From Lonepinella koalarum (GTDB taxonomy: Bacteria; Pseudomonadota; Gammaproteobacteria; Enterobacterales; Pasteurellaceae): a DNA stretch of 64,000 bases. The notes under the pieces were generated by a model. It ran no database searches. It was not told the origin of the DNA and was given only the letters and a program-made list of their open reading frames with translations. A program made the position numbers and the translations under genes. The stretch covers positions 1 to 64,000 of the forward strand of contig JAUNED010000007.1 of assembly GCA_030525745.1 (NCBI GenBank), given 5' to 3'. Positions 48,075 to 57,013 of this stretch are shown here, piece by piece; position 1 is the stretch's first letter; the number at the start of each line of letters is the position of its first letter.

Positions 48075-49433
48075 TTATTTACTGTATTTGTAACTACCGT
48101 CTGCTTGTCGGGTAAATGTTGCACCATTAGACAAACGCATTGAGGCTACACGCCCTTGGCTATTGAGAGATACTTGCACTTTATCCCCCGGTTTAAAATT
48201 ACTTAATGCATTATCTGCACCATTTGCTTTACTCATAGCATTCACATCACCAATATTCAAATTATTGTCACGAAATACTTGCATTAAAGAAACACCTTTT
48301 GGCACCGTTAAGGTTTTACTCGATGTTGATGCCATTGCTTTTTTCGCTTCTATCACAGGCACCTCATTTGATTTTTTATTGGTCCCGGCAGGTTTCGCTT
48401 CTACCACAGGCACACCGGAACCTGATTTAACAGAAGATTTCTCCGAAGCCGTTTTTACCTGTTGTTCGGCTTTTGCCTTTTCTGCTTTTGCTTTGGCTAA
48501 TTGTTCTTCTTTCAATTTCTCCGCTTTCGCTTTTTCTGCACGGGCTTTTTCCATACGAGCCTCAGCTTCTTTACGTTGCTGTTCCGCCAATTTTTCTGCT
48601 TGTAATTGCTCCACCGATTTCACATTCGCATTATTTACAGGCATTGTTGTATTTGTGGACTGCGATGAAATTCCCGCATTATTTACCACTGTATTATTTG
48701 TTGGTGCAATCACAGGAGTAGAGGAATGTGTTGCCACATTTTCTGCCGGCACGGCCGCCTGAGAATTATCCACTGCTGTAGTTGCTTGATTAGCTTGATT
48801 CGGATCTAGAGACTGGAACTCAATCGGCATTGCATTACTTTGATTTGCCTGAATTTCCTCCACCGTTTCCGAGCTTGGTTTCAACCATAATAAAGCTAAT
48901 AAAACAAGGACACCTACAGCAATTGCAACAAATAAACGACGATGTTTTTCCGGTAACTTTTGCATAATTGCCCAATTTTCAGGGTGGCTTAATTTGGATT
49001 TTACCGAGTGTGTTTTTTCGGCAATAACAGGAGCCACTCTAGGCTCATTTTTTTCACTCTCCGATTTTTCTTCGATAGAAGTTGCCTCTGTAGAGGATTC
49101 AGTTTCTGTTGGCATAACATCGACAACAGGTAATACCGTTGTTTTCGGCGTAACACTCACAATAGGGTCAGAGCTTTTATCCGCTTCGATTTCAGATATT
49201 CCCACATTCACTTCATTAATTGATGGTGCAAAAGCGGCTGGCTGACCAAAAGTTGGCTCCTTACGCTCATGAAAACGGGGAGTATCTGCCGTTTCTTTTC
49301 TTGCAAATAGCCCTTTTGCTTTATCTAGAAATGAAGGTTCCGCTTTAATGACTTTTTTTGGCGTAATAGGTTCCATTTGGGTTAAATCCAATTCTGCTTG
49401 TGCCGGCTGTTGATTGTCGGTGGTTCTTTCCAC
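48075..49433 (-). CDS. oapA: Opacity-associated protein OapA
   Basis: OapA affects colony opacity and epithelial adherence in H. influenzae. Starting at GTG 49433 (GAGG seven bases upstream) it has ~452 residues. A cytoplasmic acidic/basic region is followed by one membrane span near residues 163-183 (L-F-V-A-I-A-V-G-V-L-V-L-L-A-L-L-W-L). A low-complexity region and a K/A/E coiled coil come next. The C-terminal OapA domain (last ~85 residues) is LysM-like, with F-K-P-G-D-K-V-Q-V-S. It probably binds peptidoglycan in the periplasm. oapB follows. Confidence 0.88.
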   Translation of the reverse strand: MERTTDNQQPAQAELDLTQMEPITPKKVIKAEPSFLDKAKGLFARKETADTPRFHERKEPTFGQPAAFAPSINEVNVGISEIEADKSSDPIVSVTPKTTVLPVVDVMPTETESSTEATSIEEKSESEKNEPRVAPVIAEKTHSVKSKLSHPENWAIMQKLPEKHRRLFVAIAVGVLVLLALLWLKPSSETVEEIQANQSNAMPIEFQSLDPNQANQATTAVDNSQAAVPAENVATHSSTPVIAPTNNTVVNNAGISSQSTNTTMPVNNANVKSVEQLQAEKLAEQQRKEAEARMEKARAEKAKAEKLKEEQLAKAKAEKAKAEQQVKTASEKSSVKSGSGVPVVEAKPAGTNKKSNEVPVIEAKKAMASTSSKTLTVPKGVSLMQVFRDNNLNIGDVNAMSKANGADNALSNFKPGDKVQVSLNSQGRVASMRLSNGATFTRQADGSYKYSK

Positions 49434-49528
49434 GATATACCTCAAAATAATAAAAATTCGGTGACAAAACCTCAGGTTTTGTGGTTAAACAAAATTTCGC
49501 CTATTTTATAGGATCTTTTACGAAATTC

Positions 49529-50548
49529 CTATGCTGTATATAAGGTTTTGTTTGGCTCGCCGGCAATTTCTCTCGCCAGTTTGGGCACAAGATAGCCCGA
49601 TGTGATGCTTTGTAAATCTTTGTAAATTTTAACCGCACTTTCATCATCAAGATAAAAATGTGATGCGCCCTCTACCTTGTCCAATAAATGTAGGTAATAA
49701 GGCAAAATACCGGTAGCAAATAAAGCTTCGCTCAATTTTTTAAGTATTTGCGCATTATCATTCACTCCTTTCAGCAACACCGCCTGATTAAGCAATATCA
49801 CGCCTGCATTTTTCAGCTTTTGCATTGCTCCGTTAAAAATACCATCGATTTCATTAGCATGATTAATGTGTGTCACTAACAGGATTTGTAAACGATTCTC
49901 TTGTAATAAACGACAAAATTCCGTCGTAATCCGTTGTGGAATAACCACCGGCAATCTGGTATGAATACGTAATCGTTGTAAGTGCGGTATATTTTCAAGC
50001 CTTTTCAGTAACCATTCCAATTCATAATCCTTTGCCATTAAAGGATCTCCGCCGGATAAAATGACTTCCTCAATTTGCGGATTAACTGAAATATAATCTA
50101 GGGCTTGCTGCCAGTTGGCTTTATTACCTTTATTTTGCTCATAAGGAAAATGGCGACGAAAACAATATCGACAATTTACTGCACACCCTCCTTTTACCAT
50201 TAATAACACACGGTTGAGATATTTGTGCAAGATATTTGGTACAACCGTTTGTTGCTCTTCTAACGGATCTTTGCTAAAACCTTCAGCAACCAAAAACTCT
50301 TCGGAAGAAGACATCACTTGCAAAAATAACGGATCCTGCGGATTACCTTTTTCCATTTTATCAATAAAAGGTTGAGGTACTCTTAATGGAAATAAGCGAC
50401 GAGCTGCAATATCTCGTTTATATTTTTCGATAGGTAAATTGAGTTGTCGCAACAATTCCACAGGATCGGAAACACTATCGGCAAGAATTTCCAGCCAATT
50501 TTCGCTTTTTACTTCTCTAATTAAGGAATTTTGGGTTAAAATATGCAC
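49529..50548 (-). CDS. epmB: EF-P (R)-beta-lysylation lysine 2,3-aminomutase
   Basis: EpmB (339 residues) is a radical-SAM, PLP-dependent enzyme converting (S)-alpha-lysine to (R)-beta-lysine for EF-P modification. The cluster motif C-A-V-N-C-R-Y-C is near residue 120. The E-E-V-I-L-S-G-G-D-P-L motif follows. It is divergent from efp, its substrate gene, as in E. coli and H. influenzae. The ligase epmA is not in the window. Confidence 0.95.
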   Translation of the reverse strand: MHILTQNSLIREVKSENWLEILADSVSDPVELLRQLNLPIEKYKRDIAARRLFPLRVPQPFIDKMEKGNPQDPLFLQVMSSSEEFLVAEGFSKDPLEEQQTVVPNILHKYLNRVLLMVKGGCAVNCRYCFRRHFPYEQNKGNKANWQQALDYISVNPQIEEVILSGGDPLMAKDYELEWLLKRLENIPHLQRLRIHTRLPVVIPQRITTEFCRLLQENRLQILLVTHINHANEIDGIFNGAMQKLKNAGVILLNQAVLLKGVNDNAQILKKLSEALFATGILPYYLHLLDKVEGASHFYLDDESAVKIYKDLQSITSGYLVPKLAREIAGEPNKTLYTA

Positions 50549-50582
50549 TTTAAAACAACAGCTCTATTAAATTGAGGAAATA

Positions 50583-51149
50583 ATGGCTACATATACTACC
50601 ACTGACTTCAAACCAGGTCTAAAATTTATGCAAGACGGTGAGCCTTGCGTGATCGTTGAAAACGAATTTGTAAAACCCGGCAAAGGCCAAGCATTTACCC
50701 GTACCCGTATCCGTAAACTCATCTCCGGTAAAGTATTGGACGTGAACTTCAAATCAGGTACTTCCGTTGAAGCTGCTGATGTCATGGATTTAAACTTAAC
50801 TTATTCTTATAAAGACGAAGCTTTTTGGTACTTTATGCATCCTGAAACCTTCGAGCAATACTCTGCTGATGCAAAAGCAGTAGGTGATGCCGAAAAATGG
50901 TTACTTGACCAAGCAGATTGTATCATTACCTTATGGAATGGCACACCAATTTCTGTAACGCCACCAAACTTTGTCGAATTAGAAATCATCGAAACCGACC
51001 CGGGTCTAAAAGGTGATACTGCCGGAACCGGTGGCAAACCTGCTACACTAAGCACAGGTGCAGTCGTGAAAGTCCCATTATTCGTTCAAATCGGTGAAGT
51101 CATTAAGGTGGATACTCGTTCCGGTGAATATGTTTCACGTGTGAAATAA
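50583..51149 (+). CDS. efp: Elongation factor P
   Basis: EF-P (188 residues) relieves ribosome stalling at polyproline. The modified loop is K-P-G-K-G-Q-A-F, with the acceptor Lys at residue 34, consistent with the adjacent epmB. Three beta-barrel domains and the C-terminal [12 protein letters not shown] motif are present. Confidence 0.98.
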   Translation: MATYTTTDFKPGLKFMQDGEPCVIVENEFVKPGKGQAFTRTRIRKLISGKVLDVNFKSGTSVEAADVMDLNLTYSYKDEAFWYFMHPETFEQYSADAKAVGDAEKWLLDQADCIITLWNGTPISVTPPNFVELEIIETDPGLKGDTAGTGGKPATLSTGAVVKVPLFVQIGEVIKVDTRSGEYVSRVK

Positions 51150-51189
51150 TTTTCCTCACACCTATCATTACTGCATATCTGTTTTTATG

Positions 51190-51225
51190 ATCTGCCTTCA
51201 ATGTCCACATTGGGGCAGATTTTTT
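51190..51225 (+). terminator. Rho-independent terminator after efp
   Basis: ATCTGCCTTCAATG pairs with CATTGGGGCAGAT (one bulge) around TCCA, followed by TTTTT. Confidence 0.85.
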
Positions 51226-51350
51226 ATGCCCATATGACTTTGGCCATTCTTATCTCTCCTCACCTCAATTTAATCCCAATCATTTTTACCAATACATTTA
51301 AACAGAAAAATGCTACAATCCGCCCGATTTTATTCAGATAAAGAGAAATT

Positions 51351-51920
51351 ATGTCACGCCAGAAAAAAACACGCCGCTTGACCGATGTTATGCCTGTTCG
51401 CAAAAGCGACAAAAACACAGCATTGCCAAAAGCACGCACAGGAAAAAAACTCAGTCGCTATGAACTCGATGCCAAAGCCCGTGAGGAAAAACGCAAACGT
51501 AAACACAAAGGGTTGGATTCGGGCTCTCGTCACAGCGCTCCTCAAGTAAAAAACGCCTCCCATAGCCAAGCGCCAAAAGATCCACGTATCGGTAGCCGCA
51601 AAAAAGTACCTTTAGTCGTGGAATTTGTGAATAAACCTGAAAAAGGTTTGCTCATTCCACCACTGAAAACAGAACTAAAACCAACCGCACTTGATCCTAT
51701 GTTGGAGTTGGAACAACTTGAAAATAATGAGTGTTTGAATGCGTTGTTGGATCAATTGGATGAAGGTATAACCTTGAGTAGAGAGGATCAACAATTTGTT
51801 GATGAATGTTTGGATCGCATCGCTCAATTAATGGATGAATTAGGGATTGCGGACGAAGAAGAAAACGATGACGATTTATACCGCACTTTTGAAAAAATAG
51901 ATATTAATCAGTTCAAATAG
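51351..51920 (+). CDS. yihI: Der GTPase-activating protein YihI
   Basis: YihI stimulates GTP hydrolysis by the ribosome-assembly GTPase Der. The 189-residue protein has a basic N-terminal half (M-S-R-Q-K-K-T-R-R, then [13 protein letters not shown]). Its C-terminal half is acidic and helical ([15 protein letters not shown]), the family pattern. The next gene begins 8 nt after its stop. Confidence 0.9.
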   Translation: MSRQKKTRRLTDVMPVRKSDKNTALPKARTGKKLSRYELDAKAREEKRKRKHKGLDSGSRHSAPQVKNASHSQAPKDPRIGSRKKVPLVVEFVNKPEKGLLIPPLKTELKPTALDPMLELEQLENNECLNALLDQLDEGITLSREDQQFVDECLDRIAQLMDELGIADEEENDDDLYRTFEKIDINQFK

Positions 51921-51928
51921 GCCACATT

Positions 51929-52384
51929 ATGCAGATTTTTTATATAGTCGCCACAATCATTCTGCTCCTAATGGCAGGCTATGCCATATATTTGCTCATT
52001 ACCGTAAAAAGACAGAATAAAGCGATTCAAAAAGCTCAACAGCAAGCCCGTCAAACTCGGGTAGAACGTTTGACAGAAAGTATTGACATTATCGCCAGAG
52101 CAATGCAAAGCGACGATTGTAATTTATCTGAAGGTGTATTACGTCTGAAAATGCTGCTTGATCCTCTTGGTAATAGTTTGAAAAACTATCCTGCAATGTT
52201 TGCACTTTATCAAACCGTACAGGACATGCCTACACACGAGGCTCGCCGACAGCTTGCGAAAAAAGATCGTATGCGGTTAGATCTGACCAGAGAAAGTAAA
52301 GAAGCAGAACTCGAAAATGATATTCAGCAAGAATTAATTAAGTTGTTGAATGATATAACAAAAATAAAAAGTGCGGTAATTTAA
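51929..52384 (+). CDS. DUF2489 single-span membrane protein
   Basis: This 151-residue protein has one N-terminal span (about residues 4-24). A Q/R-rich helical segment R-Q-N-K-A-I-Q-K-A-Q-Q-Q-A-R-Q follows, then a conserved soluble domain with D-D-C-N-L-S-E-G-V-L-R-L-K. The layout fits DUF2489 proteins, which often follow yihI. The function is unknown. Its last codons form the 5' arm of a USS terminator. Confidence 0.78.
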   Translation: MQIFYIVATIILLLMAGYAIYLLITVKRQNKAIQKAQQQARQTRVERLTESIDIIARAMQSDDCNLSEGVLRLKMLLDPLGNSLKNYPAMFALYQTVQDMPTHEARRQLAKKDRMRLDLTRESKEAELENDIQQELIKLLNDITKIKSAVI

Positions 52385-52396
52385 CCGCACTTTTTT
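52366..52396. terminator. USS-dyad terminator between DUF2489 gene and lysA
   Basis: AAAAAGTGCGGT (52366-52377) and ACCGCACTTTTTT (52384-52396) form the stem. The left arm and stop codon are part of the DUF2489 reading frame. It serves both convergent genes. Confidence 0.82.
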
Positions 52397-52399
52397 ATT

Positions 52400-53647
52400 T
52401 TAATCTAACAAATTTTCCAATTCCCACAAATTCTGGTAACTTTCGCGACGACGGATAAGATGGGCTTTATTACCATCAACCATCACTTCTGCTGTGCGGG
52501 GACGGGAGTTGTAGTTGGAACTCATACTGGCTCCATAAGCACCGGCTGAACGCTGTGCGATATAGTCACCTTGAGCAATTGCGAGGATACGTTGTTTGCC
52601 AAGGAAATCAGAGGTTTCACAAATCGGGCCAACTACATCATAAACCGCTTGTTCACGCTCTAAAGTGCGGTCGGTTTCGATGATGTTCATATAAGCTTCA
52701 TATAATGCAGGACGAATCATATCGTTCATTCCTGCATCTACGATAGCAAAGTTACGGCTTTCGTTAGTTTTGATATATTCCACTTTAGTGACCAAAATGC
52801 CTGCATTGGCGGTAATTGCCCTTCCCGGCTCTAAAATAATTTCCAAATCGTAGCCTTGTAATTTGTCCAAAATCGCTTTGGTATAATCCGTTGGATGTGG
52901 CGGAGTTTCATCGGTGTAAGTGACGCCTAAACCGCCACCCAAATCCAAGTGATGTAGCTGAATACCGTCTTGTTTAAGTTGTTCCATTAATACAATTAAG
53001 CGATCGGTCGCATCTAAAAATGGTTGTAATTCAGTGAGTTGTGAACCGATATGACAATCCATTCCGCAAATTTGAATATGTGGAAGTTGTGCCGCTAACT
53101 GATAGACTTCTCTAGCTTGCTCTACGCTGACACCAAATTTATTTTCTTTCAAACCGGTAGAAATATAAGGGTGAGTGTGGGCATCAACGTCCGGATTGAC
53201 ACGTAAGGAAATCGGGGCAGTTTTGCCTAATCTGCCTGCCACTTCGTTAATTCGATACAGTTCCGGAATACTTTCCACATTAAAACAGCGAATGCCGACT
53301 TCTAACGCTCGGGCAATTTCTGCTTCGGTTTTAGCTACACCGGAAAATACTACTTTAGACGCATCACCACCGGCTTTTAAGACACGTTCCAATTCCCCTT
53401 GCGACACAATATCAAATCCTGAACCCAATTTTGCCATGGTCTGTAAAATCGCAATGTTCGGGTTGGATTTTACCGCAAAGCAAATTAAATGCGGATAATC
53501 GCCGAACGCATTATTGAACGCGTGCCAATGGCGTTCAAGAGTGGCTTTGGAATAGATATAAAGCGGCGTACCGAAGAATGACGCTAATGAATTCACCTCC
53601 AGTTCTTCAGCGAACAGGCAGTCGTTTTTATATTGGAAAAAATCCAT
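52400..53647 (-). CDS. lysA: Diaminopimelate decarboxylase
   Basis: LysA (415 residues) makes lysine from meso-diaminopimelate, using PLP. The PLP Lys is in C-F-A-V-K-S-N-P-N near residue 60. H-I-G-S-Q near 197 and G-G-G-L-G near 240 are family motifs. The C-terminal half supplies C-E-T-S-D-F for substrate binding. It lies 9 nt after the small lipoprotein lptM, the same order as in E. coli. Confidence 0.96.
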   Translation of the reverse strand: MDFFQYKNDCLFAEELEVNSLASFFGTPLYIYSKATLERHWHAFNNAFGDYPHLICFAVKSNPNIAILQTMAKLGSGFDIVSQGELERVLKAGGDASKVVFSGVAKTEAEIARALEVGIRCFNVESIPELYRINEVAGRLGKTAPISLRVNPDVDAHTHPYISTGLKENKFGVSVEQAREVYQLAAQLPHIQICGMDCHIGSQLTELQPFLDATDRLIVLMEQLKQDGIQLHHLDLGGGLGVTYTDETPPHPTDYTKAILDKLQGYDLEIILEPGRAITANAGILVTKVEYIKTNESRNFAIVDAGMNDMIRPALYEAYMNIIETDRTLEREQAVYDVVGPICETSDFLGKQRILAIAQGDYIAQRSAGAYGASMSSNYNSRPRTAEVMVDGNKAHLIRRRESYQNLWELENLLD

Positions 53648-53656
53648 TTTTAAATC

Positions 53657-53776
53657 CTATTTTTGTTGTGTTTGAGAGGGTTCTTGTGCCGGAAAATATA
53701 AACTGCCTTTTACTCCACAGCCTGTGAGCGTGCTACAAAGTGCGGTCAAAAAAATCAGAGAAACAAGCGTTTTCAT
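53657..53776 (-). CDS. lptM: LPS assembly lipoprotein LptM (YifL)
   Basis: This 39-residue ORF has a lipoprotein signal M-K-T-L-V-S-L-I-F-L-T-A-L-C-S-T and lipobox L-T-G-C. The hallmark C-G-V-K-G-S-L-Y-F-P follows. In E. coli LptM binds LptDE and promotes its oxidative maturation. A USS core in the signal sequence encodes T-A-L. Gene order lptM-lysA with cyaY divergent matches E. coli (yifL, cyaY). Confidence 0.92.
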   Translation of the reverse strand: MKTLVSLIFLTALCSTLTGCGVKGSLYFPAQEPSQTQQK

Positions 53777-53875
53777 TTTTAGTATCCTGCGTGAAAAAAA
53801 GTGGATTTATTCTATCCTTAACCACAGAAAATATCTATAATTCCGACTTTAATTGAACTAAATAAGAGAACAAAA

Positions 53876-54184
53876 ATGAACCTAGCAGAATTTCATCAAA
53901 ATATTGAGCAAGTATGGGACAGCATTGAGGAACAATGTGACGAACAAGGTATCGGCGTAGATTTTGAACGCCAAGGCTCGGTTTTCACCATGACTTTTGA
54001 TGATCGTAGCCAAATTGTCATCAACAAACAAGAGGCTATGTTGGAGTTATGGCTTGCCAGCCGTTTAGGTGGTATTCATTTTGCTTGGACTGAGGGAAAA
54101 TGGCTGACCACTGGAGGTAAATCTTTTTATACTTGTTTGTCGGAAGCCTGTGCAGCTCACGGTGAGGACGTGGATTTCGCCTAA
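53876..54184 (+). CDS. cyaY: Iron-sulfur cluster assembly protein CyaY (frataxin)
   Basis: CyaY (102 residues) binds iron and IscS and modulates Fe-S cluster synthesis. It has the acidic first helix (N-L-A-E-F-H-Q-N-I-E-Q-V-W-D-S-I-E-E-Q-C-D-E) and the frataxin sheet with V-I-N-K-Q-E-A-M-L-E-L-W-L-A-S-R. The stop overlaps the recQ start (TAATG). It is divergent from lptM. Confidence 0.95.
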   Translation: MNLAEFHQNIEQVWDSIEEQCDEQGIGVDFERQGSVFTMTFDDRSQIVINKQEAMLELWLASRLGGIHFAWTEGKWLTTGGKSFYTCLSEACAAHGEDVDFA

Positions 54185-56130
54185 TGGAGTTTTTGGCAAT
54201 CGAAAATATCCACGCTAATGCGCAAGAAAGTGCGGTGAACAAAACACAAGATTTTTCTACCGCACTTTCTGCGACATTTTCGTCCTCACAAATTCCTCCA
54301 AGCCAAGCTCATCAAGTATTGGCTGAAATTTTTGGCTACCATAGTTTCCGTTCCGGGCAAGAAGAAGCTATCCAAGCCACATTACGAGGGCAAGACAGTT
54401 TGATCGTAATGGCAACAGGCAATGGTAAATCCCTGTGTTATCAAATTCCGGCACTCTGTTTTAGCGGTTTAACCTTGGTCATTTCACCGTTGATTTCCTT
54501 AATGAAAGACCAAGTGGATCAACTGGCAGCAAATGGCATCGCCGCCGATTATCTCAATTCTACCCAAAGCTACGAACAACAGCAGCAGGTGCAAAATAAA
54601 GCCATTTCAGGTCAATTGAAGTTGCTTTATCTTTCCCCTGAAAAAGTGATGACTAACAGCTTTTTTTCCTTTATTTCCCTTTGCCAAGTAAGTTTTATTG
54701 CCATTGATGAAGCTCATTGTATTTCCCAATGGGGACATGATTTCCGCCCTGAATATACTCAATTGGGTGGTTTAAAAAGGACTTTCCCGAATGCCCCAAT
54801 TATGGCATTAACCGCCACCGCAGATAGCACCACAAGGCAAGATATTTTAAAAAACCTGAATCTAAACGCACCGCACTTATATATCGGCAGTTTTGATCGA
54901 CCGAATATCCGCTATACTTTGGTAGAAAAATTTAAGCCAATGGATCAATTATGCAATTTTGTCACAGCACAAAAAGGAAAAAGCGGTATCGTGTATTGCA
55001 ACAGCCGTAATAAAGTGGAAAAAATTGCGGAAGCCCTACAAAAACGGGGGATCTCTGCACAAGGCTACCACGCAGGTATGGAAGTGGAACAGCGGGAACG
55101 GGTTCAACAAGCCTTTCAACGGGATAATATTCAGGTCGTAGTTGCGACCATTGCTTTCGGTATGGGTATTAATAAATCCAATGTTCGCTTTGTAGCCCAT
55201 TTTGATTTATCCCGTAGTATCGAGGCCTATTATCAGGAAACAGGTCGTGCCGGACGAGATGATTTACCGGCAGAAGCAGTGCTGTTTTACGAACCTGCTG
55301 ATTATGGCTGGTTGCATAAAATCCTAATGGAAGAGCCGGAATCCGCCCAACGGGATATTAAACAACATAAATTGGAAGCCATTGGTGAATTTGCTGAAAG
55401 TCAAACCTGCCGTCGCTTAGTATTGCTCAATTATTTCGGTGAAAATCGGCAAAAACCTTGCAATAACTGCGATATTTGCCTTGATCCACCGAAGAAATAC
55501 GATGGTCTCATTGATGCACAAAAAATCCTTTCCACTATCTATCGCACCGGACAGCGTTTCGGTGTGCAATATGTGATTGCCGTATTGCGTGGAATGAATA
55601 ACCAAAAAATTCGCGATCATCAACACGACCAACTCTCTGTATATGGTATCGGTAAAGACAAAAACAAAGAATATTGGCAATCAGTGATCCGCCAACTCAT
55701 TCATCTTGGTTTTATTCAACAAATAATGAATGAAGTGGGTGTGCAGTTGCAACTTACCGAAAGTGCCAGACCGATTTTACGCGGCGAAATTCCTTTGGAA
55801 CTGGCCACCCCAAGATTATCAGCCATCACAACCCTTTCAGCTCCACAAAAAAGTGCGGTCAATAATTACGACAAAGATTTATTTGCCCGTCTACGCTTTT
55901 TACGCAAGCAAATCGCCGATCGGGAAAATATTCCACCTTATATCGTATTCAGTGACGCTACATTACAAGAAATGGCTCTCTACCTGCCTACCAGCAAAGC
56001 AGAAATGCTCCAAATCAACGGTGTGGGCGCAATTAAATGGGAACGCTTCGCCCAACCTTTTATGGCATTAATTCAGCAGCACAAGGTGAATTTAAATTCA
56101 GGAAAAAATACGTTAGTTTTAGAATCATGA
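54184..56130 (+). CDS. recQ: ATP-dependent DNA helicase RecQ
   Basis: RecQ (648 residues from the ATG overlapping cyaY) is a 3'-5' helicase of the RecF pathway. Motifs are M-A-T-G-N-G-K-S-L-C-Y-Q, D-E-A-H-C-I-S-Q-W-G-H-D-F-R, the zinc cluster C-R-R through C-N-N-C-D-I-C, and a C-terminal HRDC domain. It is about 39 residues longer than E. coli RecQ. The extra N-terminus is encoded partly by two inverted USS copies (54228-54236 and 54259-54267), whose translation gives S-A-V and T-A-L. No alternative ATG starts before the helicase core. Confidence 0.95.
   Translation: MEFLAIENIHANAQESAVNKTQDFSTALSATFSSSQIPPSQAHQVLAEIFGYHSFRSGQEEAIQATLRGQDSLIVMATGNGKSLCYQIPALCFSGLTLVISPLISLMKDQVDQLAANGIAADYLNSTQSYEQQQQVQNKAISGQLKLLYLSPEKVMTNSFFSFISLCQVSFIAIDEAHCISQWGHDFRPEYTQLGGLKRTFPNAPIMALTATADSTTRQDILKNLNLNAPHLYIGSFDRPNIRYTLVEKFKPMDQLCNFVTAQKGKSGIVYCNSRNKVEKIAEALQKRGISAQGYHAGMEVEQRERVQQAFQRDNIQVVVATIAFGMGINKSNVRFVAHFDLSRSIEAYYQETGRAGRDDLPAEAVLFYEPADYGWLHKILMEEPESAQRDIKQHKLEAIGEFAESQTCRRLVLLNYFGENRQKPCNNCDICLDPPKKYDGLIDAQKILSTIYRTGQRFGVQYVIAVLRGMNNQKIRDHQHDQLSVYGIGKDKNKEYWQSVIRQLIHLGFIQQIMNEVGVQLQLTESARPILRGEIPLELATPRLSAITTLSAPQKSAVNNYDKDLFARLRFLRKQIADRENIPPYIVFSDATLQEMALYLPTSKAEMLQINGVGAIKWERFAQPFMALIQQHKVNLNSGKNTLVLES
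54228..54267. repeat. Inverted USS pair inside the recQ 5' end
   Basis: AAGTGCGGT (54228-54236) and ACCGCACTT (54259-54267) lie 22 nt apart in the codons for the N-terminal extension of RecQ. As RNA they could form a hairpin early in the message. Confidence 0.7.
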
Positions 56131-56206
56131 TATTTTTTATTGATATCATAAAAATATCTTGAATAATAAAATGGATTAGTTGTATAGTAAAAATGTCATT
56201 TTTTTC

Positions 56207-56212
56207 TTGACA
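56207..56212 (+). promoter_or_regulatory. -35-like TTGACA upstream of the surface lipoprotein gene
   Basis: A perfect TTGACA lies 64 bp before the ATG at 56276. The best -10 at normal spacing is weak (TAACCT-like at about 56229). The repeat tract begins just beyond it, so repeat-number change would alter the spacing of the 5' untranslated region or promoter. Confidence 0.4.
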
Positions 56213-56236
56213 CTGATTCACTCTTTACTAACCTTT

Positions 56237-56260
56237 TTACGGCTTACGGCTTACGGCTTA
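56237..56260 (+). repeat. 7-bp tandem repeat TTACGGC, 3.4 copies
   Basis: Three complete copies of TTACGGC followed by TTA span 24 bp. They lie between the TTGACA element and the GGAG ribosome binding site of the lipoprotein gene, 16 bp before the ATG. Such tracts can change copy number by slippage. Confidence 0.85.
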
Positions 56261-56275
56261 ATGGAGCATTTATTT

Positions 56276-56998
56276 ATGAAACTTATTAAACTCAGCTTAG
56301 CAACTCTTCTTTTATCTACTTTAACTGCTTGTGGATCTGGTGGTGGCGGATCTGCAGACACTTCTTCTAATACTAATAATGCTCAACCTCCTAGACCAAC
56401 AACACTTCAATCAAGTGAAGTGAAAGGACATAGATATAAAGGTTCATCTACTGTTGTTCGAGAAGATACCGAGGTTACAACAAATAAAAATATATTAGTT
56501 ATTAATGGTCAGCAAATTACATTGATTCCGACAGGTTTCTCTTCCGCAACTTATATTGCTTCTGATGCGTCTAGTAAAAGATTGATTGATAATAGCTTCA
56601 ATTATTTAAAACATGGTTTTTATGAAGATCTTGCTAATTCAAAAAGTTACTTTTTTGTTCAAGGAAATGAAACTTTAGTCCAAAATATACCAACAAGTGG
56701 TCAAGTTAATTATTCAGGAAAAACAGTTACAGGAAAACATAATTCAAATGCTATTTCTTCTGGAACAGTAAATTTTACGGTTGATTTCCAAGCTAGAACA
56801 TTATCTGGTACAGCAACTGGCGGTGAATTATCTACCCCTGTAGAGTTAAGAGCTAATATTACTGGCAATACTTTCCAAGGAACTCACAATAATACGCTAA
56901 CAGAAGGTCGTTTTTATGGACAAGCCGCAGAGGAAATGGGAGGAACATTCTTTAAAAATAATGAATTTTTAGGTTCTTTTGGTGCTAAAAAACAATAA
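56276..56998 (+). CDS. Slam-type surface lipoprotein with TbpB/fHbp-like beta-barrel
   Basis: From ATG 56276 (GGAG nine bases upstream) the protein has 240 residues. The signal ends L-T-A-C (Cys 19). Directly after it come G-S-G-G-G-G-S-A-D and an N/T/P-rich linker, the flexible anchor typical of TbpB, HpuA and factor H-binding protein. The C-terminal ~110 residues contain a late G-R-F-Y-G-Q-A-A-E-E-M-G-G-T-F and end G-S-F-G-A-K-K-Q. That is the signature of the TbpB_B_D/lipoprotein barrel fold. A Slam gene follows. The ligand (haem, host iron protein, complement factor) is unknown. A longer frame from 56180 would translate the repeats. Confidence 0.85.
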   Translation: MKLIKLSLATLLLSTLTACGSGGGGSADTSSNTNNAQPPRPTTLQSSEVKGHRYKGSSTVVREDTEVTTNKNILVINGQQITLIPTGFSSATYIASDASSKRLIDNSFNYLKHGFYEDLANSKSYFFVQGNETLVQNIPTSGQVNYSGKTVTGKHNSNAISSGTVNFTVDFQARTLSGTATGGELSTPVELRANITGNTFQGTHNNTLTEGRFYGQAAEEMGGTFFKNNEFLGSFGAKKQ

Positions 56999-57013
56999 TT
57001 AACCTTTACTAAG

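Noticed and set aside
48163..48762. A 199-codon open frame antisense to oapA
   Set aside because: It mirrors the K/A/E-rich coiled coil of oapA and gives a low-complexity F/S/A-rich peptide with no recognisable start or motif.
56129..56158. AT-only inverted repeat GATATTTTT/AAAAATATC after recQ as a terminator
   Set aside because: The stem has almost no GC pairs and no T run after it. It is likely chance in AT-rich spacer.
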